A stretch of DNA of 64,000 bases from Pullilachnospira sp963929535 (GCA_963929535.1 CAWVIZ010000011.1:293405-357404); one strand, 5' to 3'. Counted from the stretch's first letter, positions 16,941 to 27,268 are shown. Made by a program: numbers and translations. Notes: generated from the letters alone by a model not told the origin.

Positions 16941-19598
16941 ATGAAAGTTTCCAATAGAAAATGTATTCGCCATCTGGCCTGGAAGAGTTTACAGGCCAGC
17001 CGTACCCGGAACCTTATCGCCATCGCGGCGATCGCTCTGACAGCGGTGCTGTTCACTTCTCTGTTTACCATCGCCCTGTCCATCAACGAGGGCTTCCAGC
17101 AGTCCAACTTCAGACAGGTGGGCGGTTTCTCCCATGGCGGGTTCAAATCCCTGACCCAGGAGCAGTTCCAGGAGTTGAAGGAGGACTCCCTGATCGAACA
17201 GTGGGGAGAACGGCGTTACCTGGGTATGCCCATGGATGTGCCCTTCAACAAGTCCCATGTGGAGGTGAGCTACGCCGATGCCAACGAGGCCCACTGGATG
17301 TACTGCGATCCGGTGGAAGGCTCCCTGCCTTGGGAGGGCACTGACCAGGCCGCCACCGACACGCATGTGCTGGAGCTGCTGGGCATCGAGCCTGAGATTG
17401 GGACAGAGTTCACCGTCACCTTTAACGTGGACGGACAGGAGACCACTCAGACCTTCACCCTCTCCGGCTGGTGGGAGTATGACGAGGCCATTGCGGCCAA
17501 TCACATCCTTGTTCCCGAGAGCCGGGTGAACGAAGTCCTTGCACAGGCAGGTGTGGATCCTGACACCTCTGCCGACGGCATGACCGGCAGATGGAACCTG
17601 GACGTGATGCTGAAAAGCGGTTCCCGGCACATTGAAAAAGACCTCAATCAGATCCTGGAAAACCACGGCTATCAGAACGAGAACGCCGGGGACAACTACA
17701 TTAACATCGGCGTCAACTGGGGCTACACCGGGGCAAGGATCTCCGATATCGTGGACCCCACGGTGGTCATCGCCATCGCTGCGGTGGCTCTGCTGATCAT
17801 CTTCACCGGCTACCTCATTATCTACAATGTGTTCCAAATCTCCGTGGCCGGGGACATCCGGTTCTATGGCCTTCTGAAAACCATCGGCACCACTCCCCGA
17901 CAGTTGCGGCGGATTATCCGCTTCCAGGCTCTGTCCCTCTCCGCCGCCGGTATCCCCATCGGCCTGGTGATTGGCTGGCTCATCGGTGGACAGCTGACAC
18001 CGGTGATCGTGGCCCGGCTCGATGGCATAGTTGCCATGACCTCGGTAAGCCCCTGGATTTTTGCCATTGCGGTTCTGTTTGCCCTGTTCACTGTGCTGAT
18101 CTCCTGCCGAAAGCCGGGCAGGATGGCCGCCAGGGTTTCCCCGGTGGAAGCAGTACGCTACACCGAGGGCGGTGCGAAAAAACGCATCAAAGGCCGGAAG
18201 GCCCGGAAGGTTACCCCCTTCACCATGGCCTGGGCCAACCTGGGCCGCAGCAAGCGGAAAACCGTAGTGACGGTCCTCTCCCTGTCCCTGGCAGTGGTGC
18301 TTCTCACCGTAACGGTGAACCTTACCAGCGGCTTCGACATGGACAAGTATGTGTCCAACTTCACCGCCAGCGACTTCATCGTGGCCAACGCAGGGAAATT
18401 TCAGAACAGTACACTGAGTTTCTACGATGACATGAGTGTGCCCCAGCAGGCCATGGATGACATCGACGCCCAGGACGGCATCACCGCCAGCGGAGTGGTG
18501 TACGGACAGACCTCCTCCATACTGGAGTATGTCACTGAGGACTGGTTCCGGCAGGCGAACGGGCACTTTTATGATCCGGAGCAGCTGGACAATCTGATTC
18601 GCCTGACAGACAGGAATGAGGAGGATAATCTGGCTTCCCGTGTGCAGCTCTCTGGCATGAGTTCCTTTGCTTTGGATCACCTGACCGTACTGGAAGGCGA
18701 TTTGTCCGGCCTCTACGAGCCGGGCAGCCGCTCCATCGCCGCCGTGTACTCGGAGGACGAATACGGCAACGTTGAGATGGACAGCCACTGGGCCCGGCTG
18801 GGGGACACGGTCACCCTCCGGTATGTGGAGGAATCCGAGTATTACGACCCGGACACCGGTCAGGTGTATGGGGCATTCGAGGACATCCCCGAAGGGGCCA
18901 ACTGGGTGGAACGGCCGACGAAATACCGGGATGTGGATTACACAGTGGATGCCATGGTGGCGGTACCCTCCGCCCTCAGTTATCGCTACTACGGCGATGA
19001 CGAATTCATCCTCAACGATCAGACATTTATCCAGGATACCGGCACGGACAGCGTCATGTACTACGCCTTTGATGCCAGTGACGAGGCTAACACAGATATG
19101 GAGAGGTTCCTGGCGGACTACACCAAAAACGTGAATCCTGAACTGGACTTTGAGAGCAAGGCTACCTACGCCGGGGAATTTGAGAGTATGAAGTCCATGT
19201 TCCTGCTTCTGGGCGGGGCCCTGAGTTTTATCGTGGGACTGGTGGGAGTGCTGAACTTCTTCAACGCCGTCCTCACCGGCATCATTGCCCGCCGGCGGGA
19301 GCTGGCGGTGCTCCAGGCCGTGGGAATGACCGGGCGGCAGCTGCGCGCCATGCTGATCTGGGAGGGTCTCCTGTACGCTCTGGGTGCGGCAGGCCTGGCC
19401 CTGGTTCTGGCCCTGGCTCTTGGGCCGGTGGCATTCAGAGCCCTTGAGGGACTGTTCTGGTTCTTTACCTATCGGCTGGATCTGACCTCCTTCCTGCTGG
19501 TGATCCCCCTGTTTGCTCTGCTGGGGGCGGGTATCCCCATCCTCACCGGCCGGGCGATGGAGAAGCATACTGCGGTGGAACGGCTGCGGATGGAATAA
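16941..19598 (+). CDS. FtsX-type ABC permease with large extracytoplasmic domains (module 2)
   Basis: About 885 residues, larger than the module 1 permease. A signal-anchor helix at about 20-45 is followed by an extracytoplasmic domain (~60-280), helices at ~280-310, 335-360 and 375-395, another start-like helix (~430-450), a second outer domain (~460-750), and helices near 755-785, 810-835 and 850-870. FtsX features include IRFYGLLKTIGTTPRQLRRII and ELAVLQAVGMTGRQLRAML. ATG at 16941 has AAGGGGGG at the right distance, unlike the one at 16932. It is the membrane half of the module 2 exporter or detoxification transporter. Confidence 0.9.
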   Translation: MKVSNRKCIRHLAWKSLQASRTRNLIAIAAIALTAVLFTSLFTIALSINEGFQQSNFRQVGGFSHGGFKSLTQEQFQELKEDSLIEQWGERRYLGMPMDVPFNKSHVEVSYADANEAHWMYCDPVEGSLPWEGTDQAATDTHVLELLGIEPEIGTEFTVTFNVDGQETTQTFTLSGWWEYDEAIAANHILVPESRVNEVLAQAGVDPDTSADGMTGRWNLDVMLKSGSRHIEKDLNQILENHGYQNENAGDNYINIGVNWGYTGARISDIVDPTVVIAIAAVALLIIFTGYLIIYNVFQISVAGDIRFYGLLKTIGTTPRQLRRIIRFQALSLSAAGIPIGLVIGWLIGGQLTPVIVARLDGIVAMTSVSPWIFAIAVLFALFTVLISCRKPGRMAARVSPVEAVRYTEGGAKKRIKGRKARKVTPFTMAWANLGRSKRKTVVTVLSLSLAVVLLTVTVNLTSGFDMDKYVSNFTASDFIVANAGKFQNSTLSFYDDMSVPQQAMDDIDAQDGITASGVVYGQTSSILEYVTEDWFRQANGHFYDPEQLDNLIRLTDRNEEDNLASRVQLSGMSSFALDHLTVLEGDLSGLYEPGSRSIAAVYSEDEYGNVEMDSHWARLGDTVTLRYVEESEYYDPDTGQVYGAFEDIPEGANWVERPTKYRDVDYTVDAMVAVPSALSYRYYGDDEFILNDQTFIQDTGTDSVMYYAFDASDEANTDMERFLADYTKNVNPELDFESKATYAGEFESMKSMFLLLGGALSFIVGLVGVLNFFNAVLTGIIARRRELAVLQAVGMTGRQLRAMLIWEGLLYALGAAGLALVLALALGPVAFRALEGLFWFFTYRLDLTSFLLVIPLFALLGAGIPILTGRAMEKHTAVERLRME

Positions 19599-19650
19599 GG
19601 CGATCGCCATGCCATCCTTATATATTGCGGCGGCTTTGGACAGATGACTG

Positions 19651-19659
19651 TGGTATAAT
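19651..19659 (+). promoter_or_regulatory. Extended -10 promoter (TGGTATAAT)
   Basis: A perfect extended -10 lies 46 bases before the phosphotransferase start. No good -35 box is seen, which is acceptable with an extended -10. Confidence 0.5.
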
Positions 19660-19704
19660 GATATTGCAGTTGGAAAAAATGAGGATCGACATGGAGATAA
19701 ACAG

Positions 19705-21387
19705 ATGAAGTTTGCAACTAAAGAACCAATAAACAAAGGCTGGTCAAGGGATAAAAAATACTGTGTTACCGATGAAAACGGCACACGTTATCTTTTGCGT
19801 GTGTCAGACCGTGCGCAGTATGACGCAAAGCAGTCCGGGTTTGATATGATGAAACAGGCTCGCCCTTTTGGGAGTGCCCATGTGCCAGCCAATCGAGTTT
19901 GGCACTTGCGAAGAAGGAGTCTATTCCATCCAGAGTTGGATTGACGGCGTGGATGCGGAACGGGTCATGCCGGATTATTCTGATACTGAACAGTACGTAT
20001 ATGGCGTGGAAGCAGGACGTATTCTTCGCAAAATCCACTCCATTCCCGCTCCCGCAGCGCAGGAAGATTGGGAAATCCGTTTTAATCGTAAAATGGATTA
20101 TAAAATCAAGAAGTACGGCGAGTGTCCCATCAAGTATGAAAACGGACAGGCATTTATCGACTACATAAATGAAAACCGTCATTTACTTAAAGGCAGACCG
20201 CAGGTATATCAGCACGGCGATTATCACATCGGCAATATGATGATCGGCAGGGACAAAAAGCTGTATATTATTGATTTTAACCGCAGCGACTTCGGGGATC
20301 CGTGGGAAGAATTTAATCGTATTGTGTGGTGCGCTCAAAAGCTCCTCTCTTTGCCTCCGGTATGGTGAACGGATACTTTGATGATAATGTTCCTATGGAG
20401 TTTTGGAGACTGCTTGCGCTTTACATTTCCAGCAATACGCTCTCCTCTGTATATTGGGCAATTCCCTTCGGACAGGAGGAAGTAAATACCGTGCTGGACC
20501 AGGCAAAGGAAGTCCTTTCCTGGTACGACAATATGCGTGAGCCCGTGCCGGCATGGTATTCTAAAGGCTACTATCTGCAGTACATGGATAACATTCCTTT
20601 CAAGCTGAAAAGCGCGTTTGATTTTAGTTTTGTGAAGGAGTACGGAACCGTGTTCAGGATTTACGATGACCAGGATTCCGGAAATATCTGCTTTGGCACA
20701 GAGAAGGACGGTCAGCGCTATCTCGTGAAGTTTGCCGGCGCTCCTGCCGGGCAGTACAACGGCGATCCTGCGGATGCTGTTGCAAGGCTGAAAAGCGCCC
20801 TGCCGATTTACAGAGAACTGAAGCACGAAAACCTGATTGATCTTATCGAAGCAAAGGAGATCGGCGGCGGTTTCGCCATGGTATTCAAATGGGCTGACGG
20901 GGACTGCATGGGCAGAATGTACCCTGCGGCACATCGCCGCTTCATGCAGCTTCCCATCCATGCCAGACTTGCTGTGTTTAGGGATATATTGAGCTTCTTT
21001 GAATATGTTGCTTCTCAAAACTATGTTGCCATCGATTTTTACGATGGCAGCATTATGTACGATTTTGAGAGCGGCAGGACAACGGTCTGCGATATTGATT
21101 TTTTTCGCAAGCAGCCGTGCACAAACGACATGGGACGTATGTGGGGCAGCTCTCGCTTCCAGGCACCGGAGGAATATCAGCTCGGAGCCGTTATCGATGA
21201 AATTACGAACGTCTATACGCTTGGAGCCACCGCTTTTGCACTTTTTGGCGGGTATAACCGCACGCGGGAAAAATGGCAGCTTGGCGACAGGCTTTTTGAT
21301 ATCGCCGCAAGAGCTGTGAGTGACGATCGCACCAGGCGGCAGCAATCCATCCGACAGCTGGCAGAAGAATGGGAGGCTGCGTTATAA
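19705..21387 (+). pseudogene. Aminoglycoside phosphotransferase fused to a Ser/Thr-kinase-like domain, frame-broken twice
   Basis: The APH-like part runs MKFATKEPINKGWSRDKKYC, then LGVPMCQPIEFG and the catalytic loop YQHGDYHIGNMM with DFNRSDFGDPWEEFNRIVW. An extra base near 19865 moves it to the next frame, and a missing base near 20341 (CAAAAGCTC) returns it to the first. The second half (from about 20584, MDNIPFKLKSAFDFSF) is a kinase-like domain with VAIDFYDGSIMYDF and CDIDFF replacing canonical HRD and DFG. It also exists as a separate protein in related bacteria as far as I recall, so a stand-alone start at 20584 is possible. The two opposite shifts may be sequence errors. Confidence 0.7.
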
Positions 21388-21470
21388 TGGCCTGTGAACC
21401 TGCAGAGACAATTATGAATTCGTCAGGTTGGAGTCGACGATGGAAATTACAGTCGGTGTGGTCTGGGAGC

Positions 21471-21509
21471 GCATAAAAGCTGCCGTCCTGCAGGGGGCAG
21501 CTTTTATGC
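21471..21509. terminator. Bidirectional terminator
   Basis: Arms GCATAAAAGCTGCC (21471-21484) and GGCAGCTTTTATGC (21496-21509) form a perfect 14-bp stem with A-rich and T-rich outer ends. It separates the kinase-like gene from the convergent ABC operon. Confidence 0.85.
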
Positions 21510-21568
21510 ATTGACTGGCCGGAATCATGTGCCAGCCAGGCGGAAAGGAGAGACGGCTGCAATTTTCT

Positions 21569-22354
21569 CTACATAAGATCCTTCCTGTTATATTTCAGAA
21601 AACCGGCGGTGATCCCGATGACAGCGTAAAGCATACCCAGGAATACCAGCGTACTGTCCAGCCCCGCCTTTGTGATAATGTCCGTTCCCTCTGCATATCC
21701 GTATGGAGTGATATACTTCAGAAATTCTGCGGCATCGGAGATATTTGCGATGATGTTGAAAAAATAAAGGACAATCGCAAGCCCAAGGCCGATTCCGGTG
21801 CCTCCTTTCCGGAGAAAAGCGGATATTCCGAAGCAGATCAAAGCAAGTTCCAGCTGCAGGAGAAGATATGCCAGATGAAGCAGAAGGATTTCTTTCCATG
21901 GAATATCCTCGCCTGTTCCATAAATGGAAACAAGGGCCACCAGCAGCACAGCGGCATTGAGGATCAGGATCTGGACAAGAAGCGCGGCAAGCTTGCCGTT
22001 CAGAACCCGAATCCGGCTGACCGGATGGGTGTAAAGAAATTCCGCCGTATGGTCTTTTTCCTCCTTGGACAGCATGGAAATTCCGCACATGGCGGCGAAA
22101 AGGGCCCCTCCCAGTCCGAGAATGTTGCCACATTCAATGGCATAGAACCCGGTCAGAGTGCCGAAGCTTACCTGATCCATACCGAAAGCGGCGCTGAAGT
22201 TTCCCATGGAGGAGAATACATCACTGACCTGATCCATCTCTCCCTTCATCTCCGGAAACAGAAAAATACACACTGCGAACAGAAACGCGATGGATGCGGT
22301 CCAGATGATCAGGGCCATACGTCCCCGGCGCATTTCGTGTCTGAAAATCGTCAT
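21569..22354 (-). CDS. ABC-2 type permease
   Basis: 261 residues with six predicted helices (about 17-35, 70-90, 110-135, 142-165, 170-200 and 235-253). The N terminus MTIFRHEMRRGRMALIIWT is typical of ABC-2 exporters beginning in the cytoplasm. It overlaps the upstream ATPase by 4 bases and has a GGGGAGG site. It is the last gene of the TetR-ATPase-permease operon. The substrate is unknown; drug or toxic-compound efflux is suggested only by the TetR partner. Confidence 0.87.
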   Translation of the reverse strand: MTIFRHEMRRGRMALIIWTASIAFLFAVCIFLFPEMKGEMDQVSDVFSSMGNFSAAFGMDQVSFGTLTGFYAIECGNILGLGGALFAAMCGISMLSKEEKDHTAEFLYTHPVSRIRVLNGKLAALLVQILILNAAVLLVALVSIYGTGEDIPWKEILLLHLAYLLLQLELALICFGISAFLRKGGTGIGLGLAIVLYFFNIIANISDAAEFLKYITPYGYAEGTDIITKAGLDSTLVFLGMLYAVIGITAGFLKYNRKDLM

Positions 22355-23232
22355 GGCTGTTCCTCCCCTTTTGTGTAATAGTGCAGAAAGATTTCTTCCA
22401 GATCCGGTTCCGATATGGTAAGATCCAGAATCGGATCTTTGCCAAGGCGGGCCAGAAGCAGGTTGATATCTCCGCCGTACAGAAAACTCACCGTGTCATC
22501 AGATCTTTGCAGATCCCGCACATCCGGCAGTCCGGAGGGGTCAAAGGAACCCCGGATGGAAATGCGTTTCGCGTTTGTGCGCGCCAGTTCTTCCACACTT
22601 CCGGAAGCAATGATTCTGCCCTCCCGTATAATGGCGGCCCGGCTGCAGAAGCGCTGGATCTCGGAAAGAATGTGAGAGGAGAGAAATACCGTCATGCCCT
22701 GCCGGTTCCGTTCCCTTATGATCTCAAAAAATTCCCGCTGCATCAGGGGATCCAGTCCGCCCGTCGGCTCATCCAGAATACACAGGCGGGGATTATGCTG
22801 CAGGGCGCAGACGACTGCCAGCTTCTTGCGGTTTCCGAAGGAAAGCTCGCCAATCCGGCGGGAAGGATCCAGCTGCAGGCGTTCACACAGTTCTTCGGAC
22901 GTTTTTTTGCAGTCTTTCCGGTGAAGGTCTGCCGAGAGACGAATCAGATCCCTGCCCCGCATATCCGGGTAAAAAACGGCTTCTGAGGGAAGATAGCCGG
23001 TCTCAGCCAGGATCTGTTCCTTTTCTTTCGCAATATCCATTCCCAGTACCCGGGCGCTGCCGCGGGTTTTTCGTATGAGCCCCAGAAGCGTCCGGATCGT
23101 TGTGCTTTTTCCGGCGCCGTTTGGCCCGATAAATCCATAGAATTCTCCTTCCTGCACGGTCAGGTCAAGATCCAGGATGCCCCGGGAACTGCCGTAAAAT
23201 TTTGTCAGGCCTTCCGTCTGTATCGCGTTCAT
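22351..23232 (-). CDS. ABC transporter ATP-binding protein
   Basis: 293 residues with Walker A GPNGAGKST, signature-region ELSFGNRKKLAVVCAL (a diverged LSGGQ), Walker B LCILDEPTGGLDP and switch SSHILSE. The C-terminal 80 residues form the usual DUF4162-like extension found in drug-export ATPases. It starts 3 bases after tetR and overlaps the permease. Confidence 0.9.
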   Translation of the reverse strand: MNAIQTEGLTKFYGSSRGILDLDLTVQEGEFYGFIGPNGAGKSTTIRTLLGLIRKTRGSARVLGMDIAKEKEQILAETGYLPSEAVFYPDMRGRDLIRLSADLHRKDCKKTSEELCERLQLDPSRRIGELSFGNRKKLAVVCALQHNPRLCILDEPTGGLDPLMQREFFEIIRERNRQGMTVFLSSHILSEIQRFCSRAAIIREGRIIASGSVEELARTNAKRISIRGSFDPSGLPDVRDLQRSDDTVSFLYGGDINLLLARLGKDPILDLTISEPDLEEIFLHYYTKGEEQP

Positions 23233-23234
23233 GA

Positions 23235-23861
23235 TTATCCCTTCTTTCTCAAATATATATTTTTCCAGAAGGTGATCATCTCCTGGAAATCCCGTTCTAT
23301 TTTTTCAATATCTGTCTCCGGATTCAGAGACCCTTTCTTCTGAAGCTCCCAGAGATAGCCTTCAGAGGCAAGGTACATTTCCCGCAGGATCCGTTCCGGT
23401 TTCACCCCTTCGATAAACTGGTCAGGATCCAGACTGGAACAGGAAGGGGCAGCTTTCAGAGAAACCAGCCTGAAATAGCTTTTTTCTATTTCCGGCCGTA
23501 TGGCGGGATCCGTTTCATAAAAAGCCCGGATCACAAAGGCGCCCATAAACGGGTATTTCTTCATGATATGTATTTTTGCCCGCAGGCCCCGTTTCATCAT
23601 TTCGAAAAGATCCCTGCGGTCATAGCATCCGTAATCTGTCATCACATCCACAGAGATTTTTCCGCAGGTTTCCCAAAGAAACATATACAGCTCCTTCTTG
23701 TTATGAAAATAGTGGAAGAGAAGGGATTTGCTGATTCCTGCTGCGTCGGCGATTTCCTGCATGGGGCTTTTTTTGTAAGCGTTCTGCGAGAACACCCGGT
23801 AGCCTGCATTGATGATCGCCTGCTGTTTTGTTTCAGGCAGATTGTAGAATTTTTCGTTCAT
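23235..23861 (-). CDS. TetR-family transcriptional regulator
   Basis: 208 residues. The N-terminal helix-turn-helix is typical: KQQAIINAGYRVFSQNAYKKSPMQEIADAAGISKSLLFHYFHNKKELY. The remainder is a ligand-binding helical domain with no clear similarity by eye. The start has an AAGGAGG site. It is first in the operon with the ABC exporter and is probably its local repressor. The 230-base gap to the next gene holds its promoter but no other feature I can name. Confidence 0.9.
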   Translation of the reverse strand: MNEKFYNLPETKQQAIINAGYRVFSQNAYKKSPMQEIADAAGISKSLLFHYFHNKKELYMFLWETCGKISVDVMTDYGCYDRRDLFEMMKRGLRAKIHIMKKYPFMGAFVIRAFYETDPAIRPEIEKSYFRLVSLKAAPSCSSLDPDQFIEGVKPERILREMYLASEGYLWELQKKGSLNPETDIEKIERDFQEMITFWKNIYLRKKG

Positions 23862-24094
23862 GATGCCTCCTTCTGATCAAAACGATTCATCTTTCATTAT
23901 ATATGGTTGACCGTTTTTGAGAAGCCCCAGTTTTGGTTTTCCGGCACTTTTATTCATGATAATGTATTTCTGATGATGAAATTTCGCATGGCGTGCTTTC
24001 GGGAGTTGATGTGGAAGTATCGTCCCCTTAAAAGATTGTTTTTTTGATTTTATATTGTATAATAGAGACAGAAAACAGAGCGGGAGAGGCAGAT

Positions 24095-24538
24095 ATGGAA
24101 ATCAGAGAATTGAAGGAAAATAAAAAGCAGTTTCTGTCGCTGCTGCTGTTGGCAGACGAGCAGGAAGATATGATAGACCGCTATATTGATAAAGGAACCG
24201 TTTATGTTCTGGATGATGATGGGATAAAATGCCAGTGCGTTGTAACCGACGAGGGCGGCGGCATTCTTGAGATTAAAAATATAGCCACCGAACCGGATTG
24301 CCAGGGAAAAGGATATGGGAGAGCCCTGATCGAATATGTCGCGGCGAAGTATAAGGGAATGTATCAGGTTTTGCAGGTGGGAACGGGAGACAGCCCGCTG
24401 ACAGTTCCTTTTTATGAAAAATGCGGTTTTACACGTTCCCACAGAATAAAAAATTTTTTTACGGACAATTATGACCATCCCATATATGAGGGCGGTATTC
24501 AGCTGGTGGATATGATTTGCCTGCAAAGAAAGCTGTAA
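24095..24538 (+). CDS. GNAT-family N-acetyltransferase
   Basis: 147 residues. The acetyl-CoA pyrophosphate-binding motif is seen in IATEPDCQGKGYGRALIEYV, followed by the beta-bulge strand and VPFYEKCGF near the C terminus. ATG at 24095 follows GGGAGAGG. The substrate is unknown. The start of the MATE gene region follows 36 bases later. Confidence 0.85.
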   Translation: MEIRELKENKKQFLSLLLLADEQEDMIDRYIDKGTVYVLDDDGIKCQCVVTDEGGGILEIKNIATEPDCQGKGYGRALIEYVAAKYKGMYQVLQVGTGDSPLTVPFYEKCGFTRSHRIKNFFTDNYDHPIYEGGIQLVDMICLQRKL

Positions 24539-24573
24539 AATACTGCCGGGATGTTTTGACATGGGGGATTTTT

Positions 24574-25923
24574 ATGGAGAAGAAAAATATGGCTGAGAAT
24601 CTGCTGATCAATGGAAGTATACCGCGGTCGTATTTCCATCTGACGATTCCCAACGTCCTCAGTATGGTGATTACGCTTGTATATAACCTGGCAGATACGT
24701 ATTTTATCGCGGCTGTGGGGAATACGGACCTGGTGGCAGGGGTTTCTTTGTGTGCCCCTGTTTTGACGATTCAGATGGCTTTTGGCAATGTCTTCGCGCA
24801 GGGCGGCTGCTCGTTGGTTTCACGCCTGCTGGGGGCGGGAAAAAAGGAAGATATCAGGCATATCAGCGCGCATTGTATCTATACAGGGTATCTGCTGGGG
24901 CTTGTGCTGGGGATTTTCTTTCTTCTGGCCGGACGGATGATGCTGCCGCTTCTGGGGGCAGATGGCGATACCGCTGGATTTGCGGGACAGTATTTTTACT
25001 GGATTGCGGCTGGGTCTCCCTTCGTGGTGGCTTCTTATGTGTATACCAACCTGTTCCGGTCGGAGGGTTTGTCAAAAGAGGCCATGCTGGGCAGCGGGAT
25101 CGGGGCAGTGGTAAATATTATCCTGGATCCGATTTTCATTTCCGGGCTGGGAATGGGTGCCGCGGGTGCCGCCATCGCCACGATTCTGGGATACATCGTG
25201 TCTGACATTTACTGTACGGCCGTTCTGTTGAGAAAGAGCCAGTTTCTTTCTCTGAATCTGAGGGATTTTCCCATTTCCGGAGCGTATGAAAAACAGATTC
25301 TGGGGATCGGGATTCCCGCGGCGGTTATGAATATTGTCCAGAGCCTGAGCGTGATTTTCCTGAATCAGTTTCTCCTGCCTTACGGGAACAGGGAAATCGC
25401 GGCGATGGGTATTGCCATGAAAACGGTTTCCATTGTCAATCTGGTACTGATCGGCCTCGCTTACGGCGGGCAGCCGTTATTCGGATACTTTTTCGGGGCA
25501 GAGGACAGGGAGAATCTGAAAAAGCTCACCCGCTTCACGCTCAAAGTCTGCGCGGGAACGGCCATTGTCATGTCAGCGGCGGTCTTTGCGGCGGCGGTTC
25601 CCCTGATCCGGTTTTTTATGGATGACAGCGGGATCGTACAGAGCGGAAGCCTGATGCTGCGGCTGCAGGTGATCACCATGGTCTTTGCCGGTATAACCCT
25701 TCTTCTGACGCTGATTTTCCAGTCGGCGGGGAATATCGGGATTTCCTTTGTGCTGTCGCTCAGCCGTCAGGGATTTGTCTTTTTGCTGGTACTGGTGATC
25801 GCGTCTAAGCTATTCGGGTATTACGGGGTTCTGGTGTCTCAGACCGCGGCGGATGTGATCAGCGTGATTCTGGCCGCTGCTTTGTTTTACCGCAGCATTT
25901 ACCGGGAATGGAAGAGAAGTTAA
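24574..25923 (+). CDS. MATE-family efflux transporter
   Basis: 449 residues and 12 helices in two six-helix halves. Helix 1 carries FHLTIPNVLSMVITLVYNLADTYFIA, the typical MATE start, and helix 7 repeats a related pattern (IPAAVMNIVQSLSVIFLNQFLLP). These transporters export cationic drugs or metabolites using a sodium or proton gradient. ATG at 24574 follows GGGG at about 24563. The stop overlaps the end of the convergent gene by 4 bases. Confidence 0.92.
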   Translation: MEKKNMAENLLINGSIPRSYFHLTIPNVLSMVITLVYNLADTYFIAAVGNTDLVAGVSLCAPVLTIQMAFGNVFAQGGCSLVSRLLGAGKKEDIRHISAHCIYTGYLLGLVLGIFFLLAGRMMLPLLGADGDTAGFAGQYFYWIAAGSPFVVASYVYTNLFRSEGLSKEAMLGSGIGAVVNIILDPIFISGLGMGAAGAAIATILGYIVSDIYCTAVLLRKSQFLSLNLRDFPISGAYEKQILGIGIPAAVMNIVQSLSVIFLNQFLLPYGNREIAAMGIAMKTVSIVNLVLIGLAYGGQPLFGYFFGAEDRENLKKLTRFTLKVCAGTAIVMSAAVFAAAVPLIRFFMDDSGIVQSGSLMLRLQVITMVFAGITLLLTLIFQSAGNIGISFVLSLSRQGFVFLLVLVIASKLFGYYGVLVSQTAADVISVILAAALFYRSIYREWKRS

Positions 25924-26755
25924 AGGGCTTCCTCGTATAATACCCGCATGCCGGCATCCGCTATTTTCAGCGGCTGTACGCATACGCCCTTTTCCCACCG
26001 GGCATCGGCAACGAAATATTCTGCTCCGGTTTTGTCGGCGATCAGCAGACGGTAGCCCTCCTCGTAAGCTTCCGGGAAATCCCCGTCTGCCGACAGGTAG
26101 GAGATATTGGTGATATCGCCCTGAAAACCGACGGAATCCAGCAGATTCATCAGTTTTTCGCAGCTTTCTTTTTTGGCAGATTCATAAAAATATTCCTGCA
26201 GATACGCGATGCTGTAGCCCGTATATCCTTTTCCGGGATAGGTTACCTTCCGGGCAGCCTGAGGGGATTCCTCATAAAAGACGCCGTCCTTGCCGAGATA
26301 CTCCCCGTATCGCGTCGTTTCATCTTCCGTTTTCTCATATGCGAGATCCACCGGAAGAAGTACGATATGATGGAATCCTTCGTTGGCGCTGCCGCGTTCC
26401 CCGTCATCGGATGAGGTATCCATGGTAACCTCATAGAGATACATTTCGTATATGTCCATATCTGTATAGATGACGACCTCATAAGTTCTTGTGGTTTCCC
26501 CGCCGCCGCCCCGCTGTCCGCTGCCGCCGCGGTCTCTGGTCTCATAGCTGAGCAATTCCCCCTGGATGGATTCTGCCATGTTTCAAGAGAGCTGGCCAGC
26601 GCGTCCCGGCCGATTTCTGAAATCACCTGATCGGAAAACAGTTTCAGGATATGCTCGGAGGATACGTGTTCCAGATCGCTCATGACGATGCGGCTTTTCA
26701 CCTGATACCGGGGTATCCCATGCGAAGCAACCAGTTCGGACGCAGTGCATGACAT
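25920..26755 (-). pseudogene. Putative lipoprotein of unknown function, frame-broken
   Basis: The C-terminal 219 residues read in one frame from ATG 26579. Their natural N terminus continues in another frame: LLMSCTASELV resembles a lipobox, followed by VMSDLEHVSSEHILKLFSDQ. The frames join at about 26577 if one base is restored between ACA and TGG. The start of the N-terminal part is uncertain because it lies close after the DUF3021 stop. I do not recognise the family. It follows LytTR and DUF3021 genes on the same strand. Confidence 0.5.
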
Positions 26756-26784
26756 AAGCAGACCGGAGAGTCCGCACCGGCCAT

Positions 26785-27258
26785 TCAGGATTCATTCCGG
26801 GAATTCTGCCTTTGGCGCAGGGAATCATTCAGCTTTCTCACATTGCGCCTTGCGGCCATATACTGCGCGATCCATACCACCGCGAAGATGAGAACAAAAA
26901 TTCCGAAATATCCCAGCACCCCCTTCAGACTGTGTTCCATCCAGCGGGAGATATAGGACACCGGCATCATGACGAAGGAAATCAGCAGAAAATAGAGTCC
27001 CGTCTGTTTTACAAGTCCCCATTCTTCCAGATCCCATATCACAGACCCGGCGCCGAACGCGGATCCCAGCAGACCGCACAGAAGGGCCTGCAGCATCACC
27101 GCGTGGAGTTCGTTTCCCATGAACGCGGTCAGTTCAGGGGCGCAGGGGGAGTAGGAGCCGTCCGGAGAAGGAAGGGAAGCAAAGATTGTGATCAGATACC
27201 CCAACGCAATCCCGAGAGGGAAACCCAGCATACCGCGTAAAATGATTTTCTTTTTCAT
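26785..27258 (-). CDS. DUF3021 family membrane protein
   Basis: 157 residues with four membrane helices (about 8-28, 47-70, 80-105 and 112-130) and a basic C-terminal tail. Small four-helix DUF3021 proteins are regularly encoded beside a LytTR regulator, as here, and are thought to inhibit or tune it. ATG at 27258 follows GAGGTGATTCGT. It starts 10 bases after the LytTR stop. Confidence 0.8.
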   Translation of the reverse strand: MKKKIILRGMLGFPLGIALGYLITIFASLPSPDGSYSPCAPELTAFMGNELHAVMLQALLCGLLGSAFGAGSVIWDLEEWGLVKQTGLYFLLISFVMMPVSYISRWMEHSLKGVLGYFGIFVLIFAVVWIAQYMAARRNVRKLNDSLRQRQNSRNES

Positions 27259-27268
27259 ACGAATCACC

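Noticed and set aside
16989..19784. A 931-codon open frame on the minus strand
   Set aside because: It is antisense to the module 2 ABC permease, has low-complexity His/Gly/Gln-rich composition and no ribosome site. The plus-strand permease has clear FtsX features.
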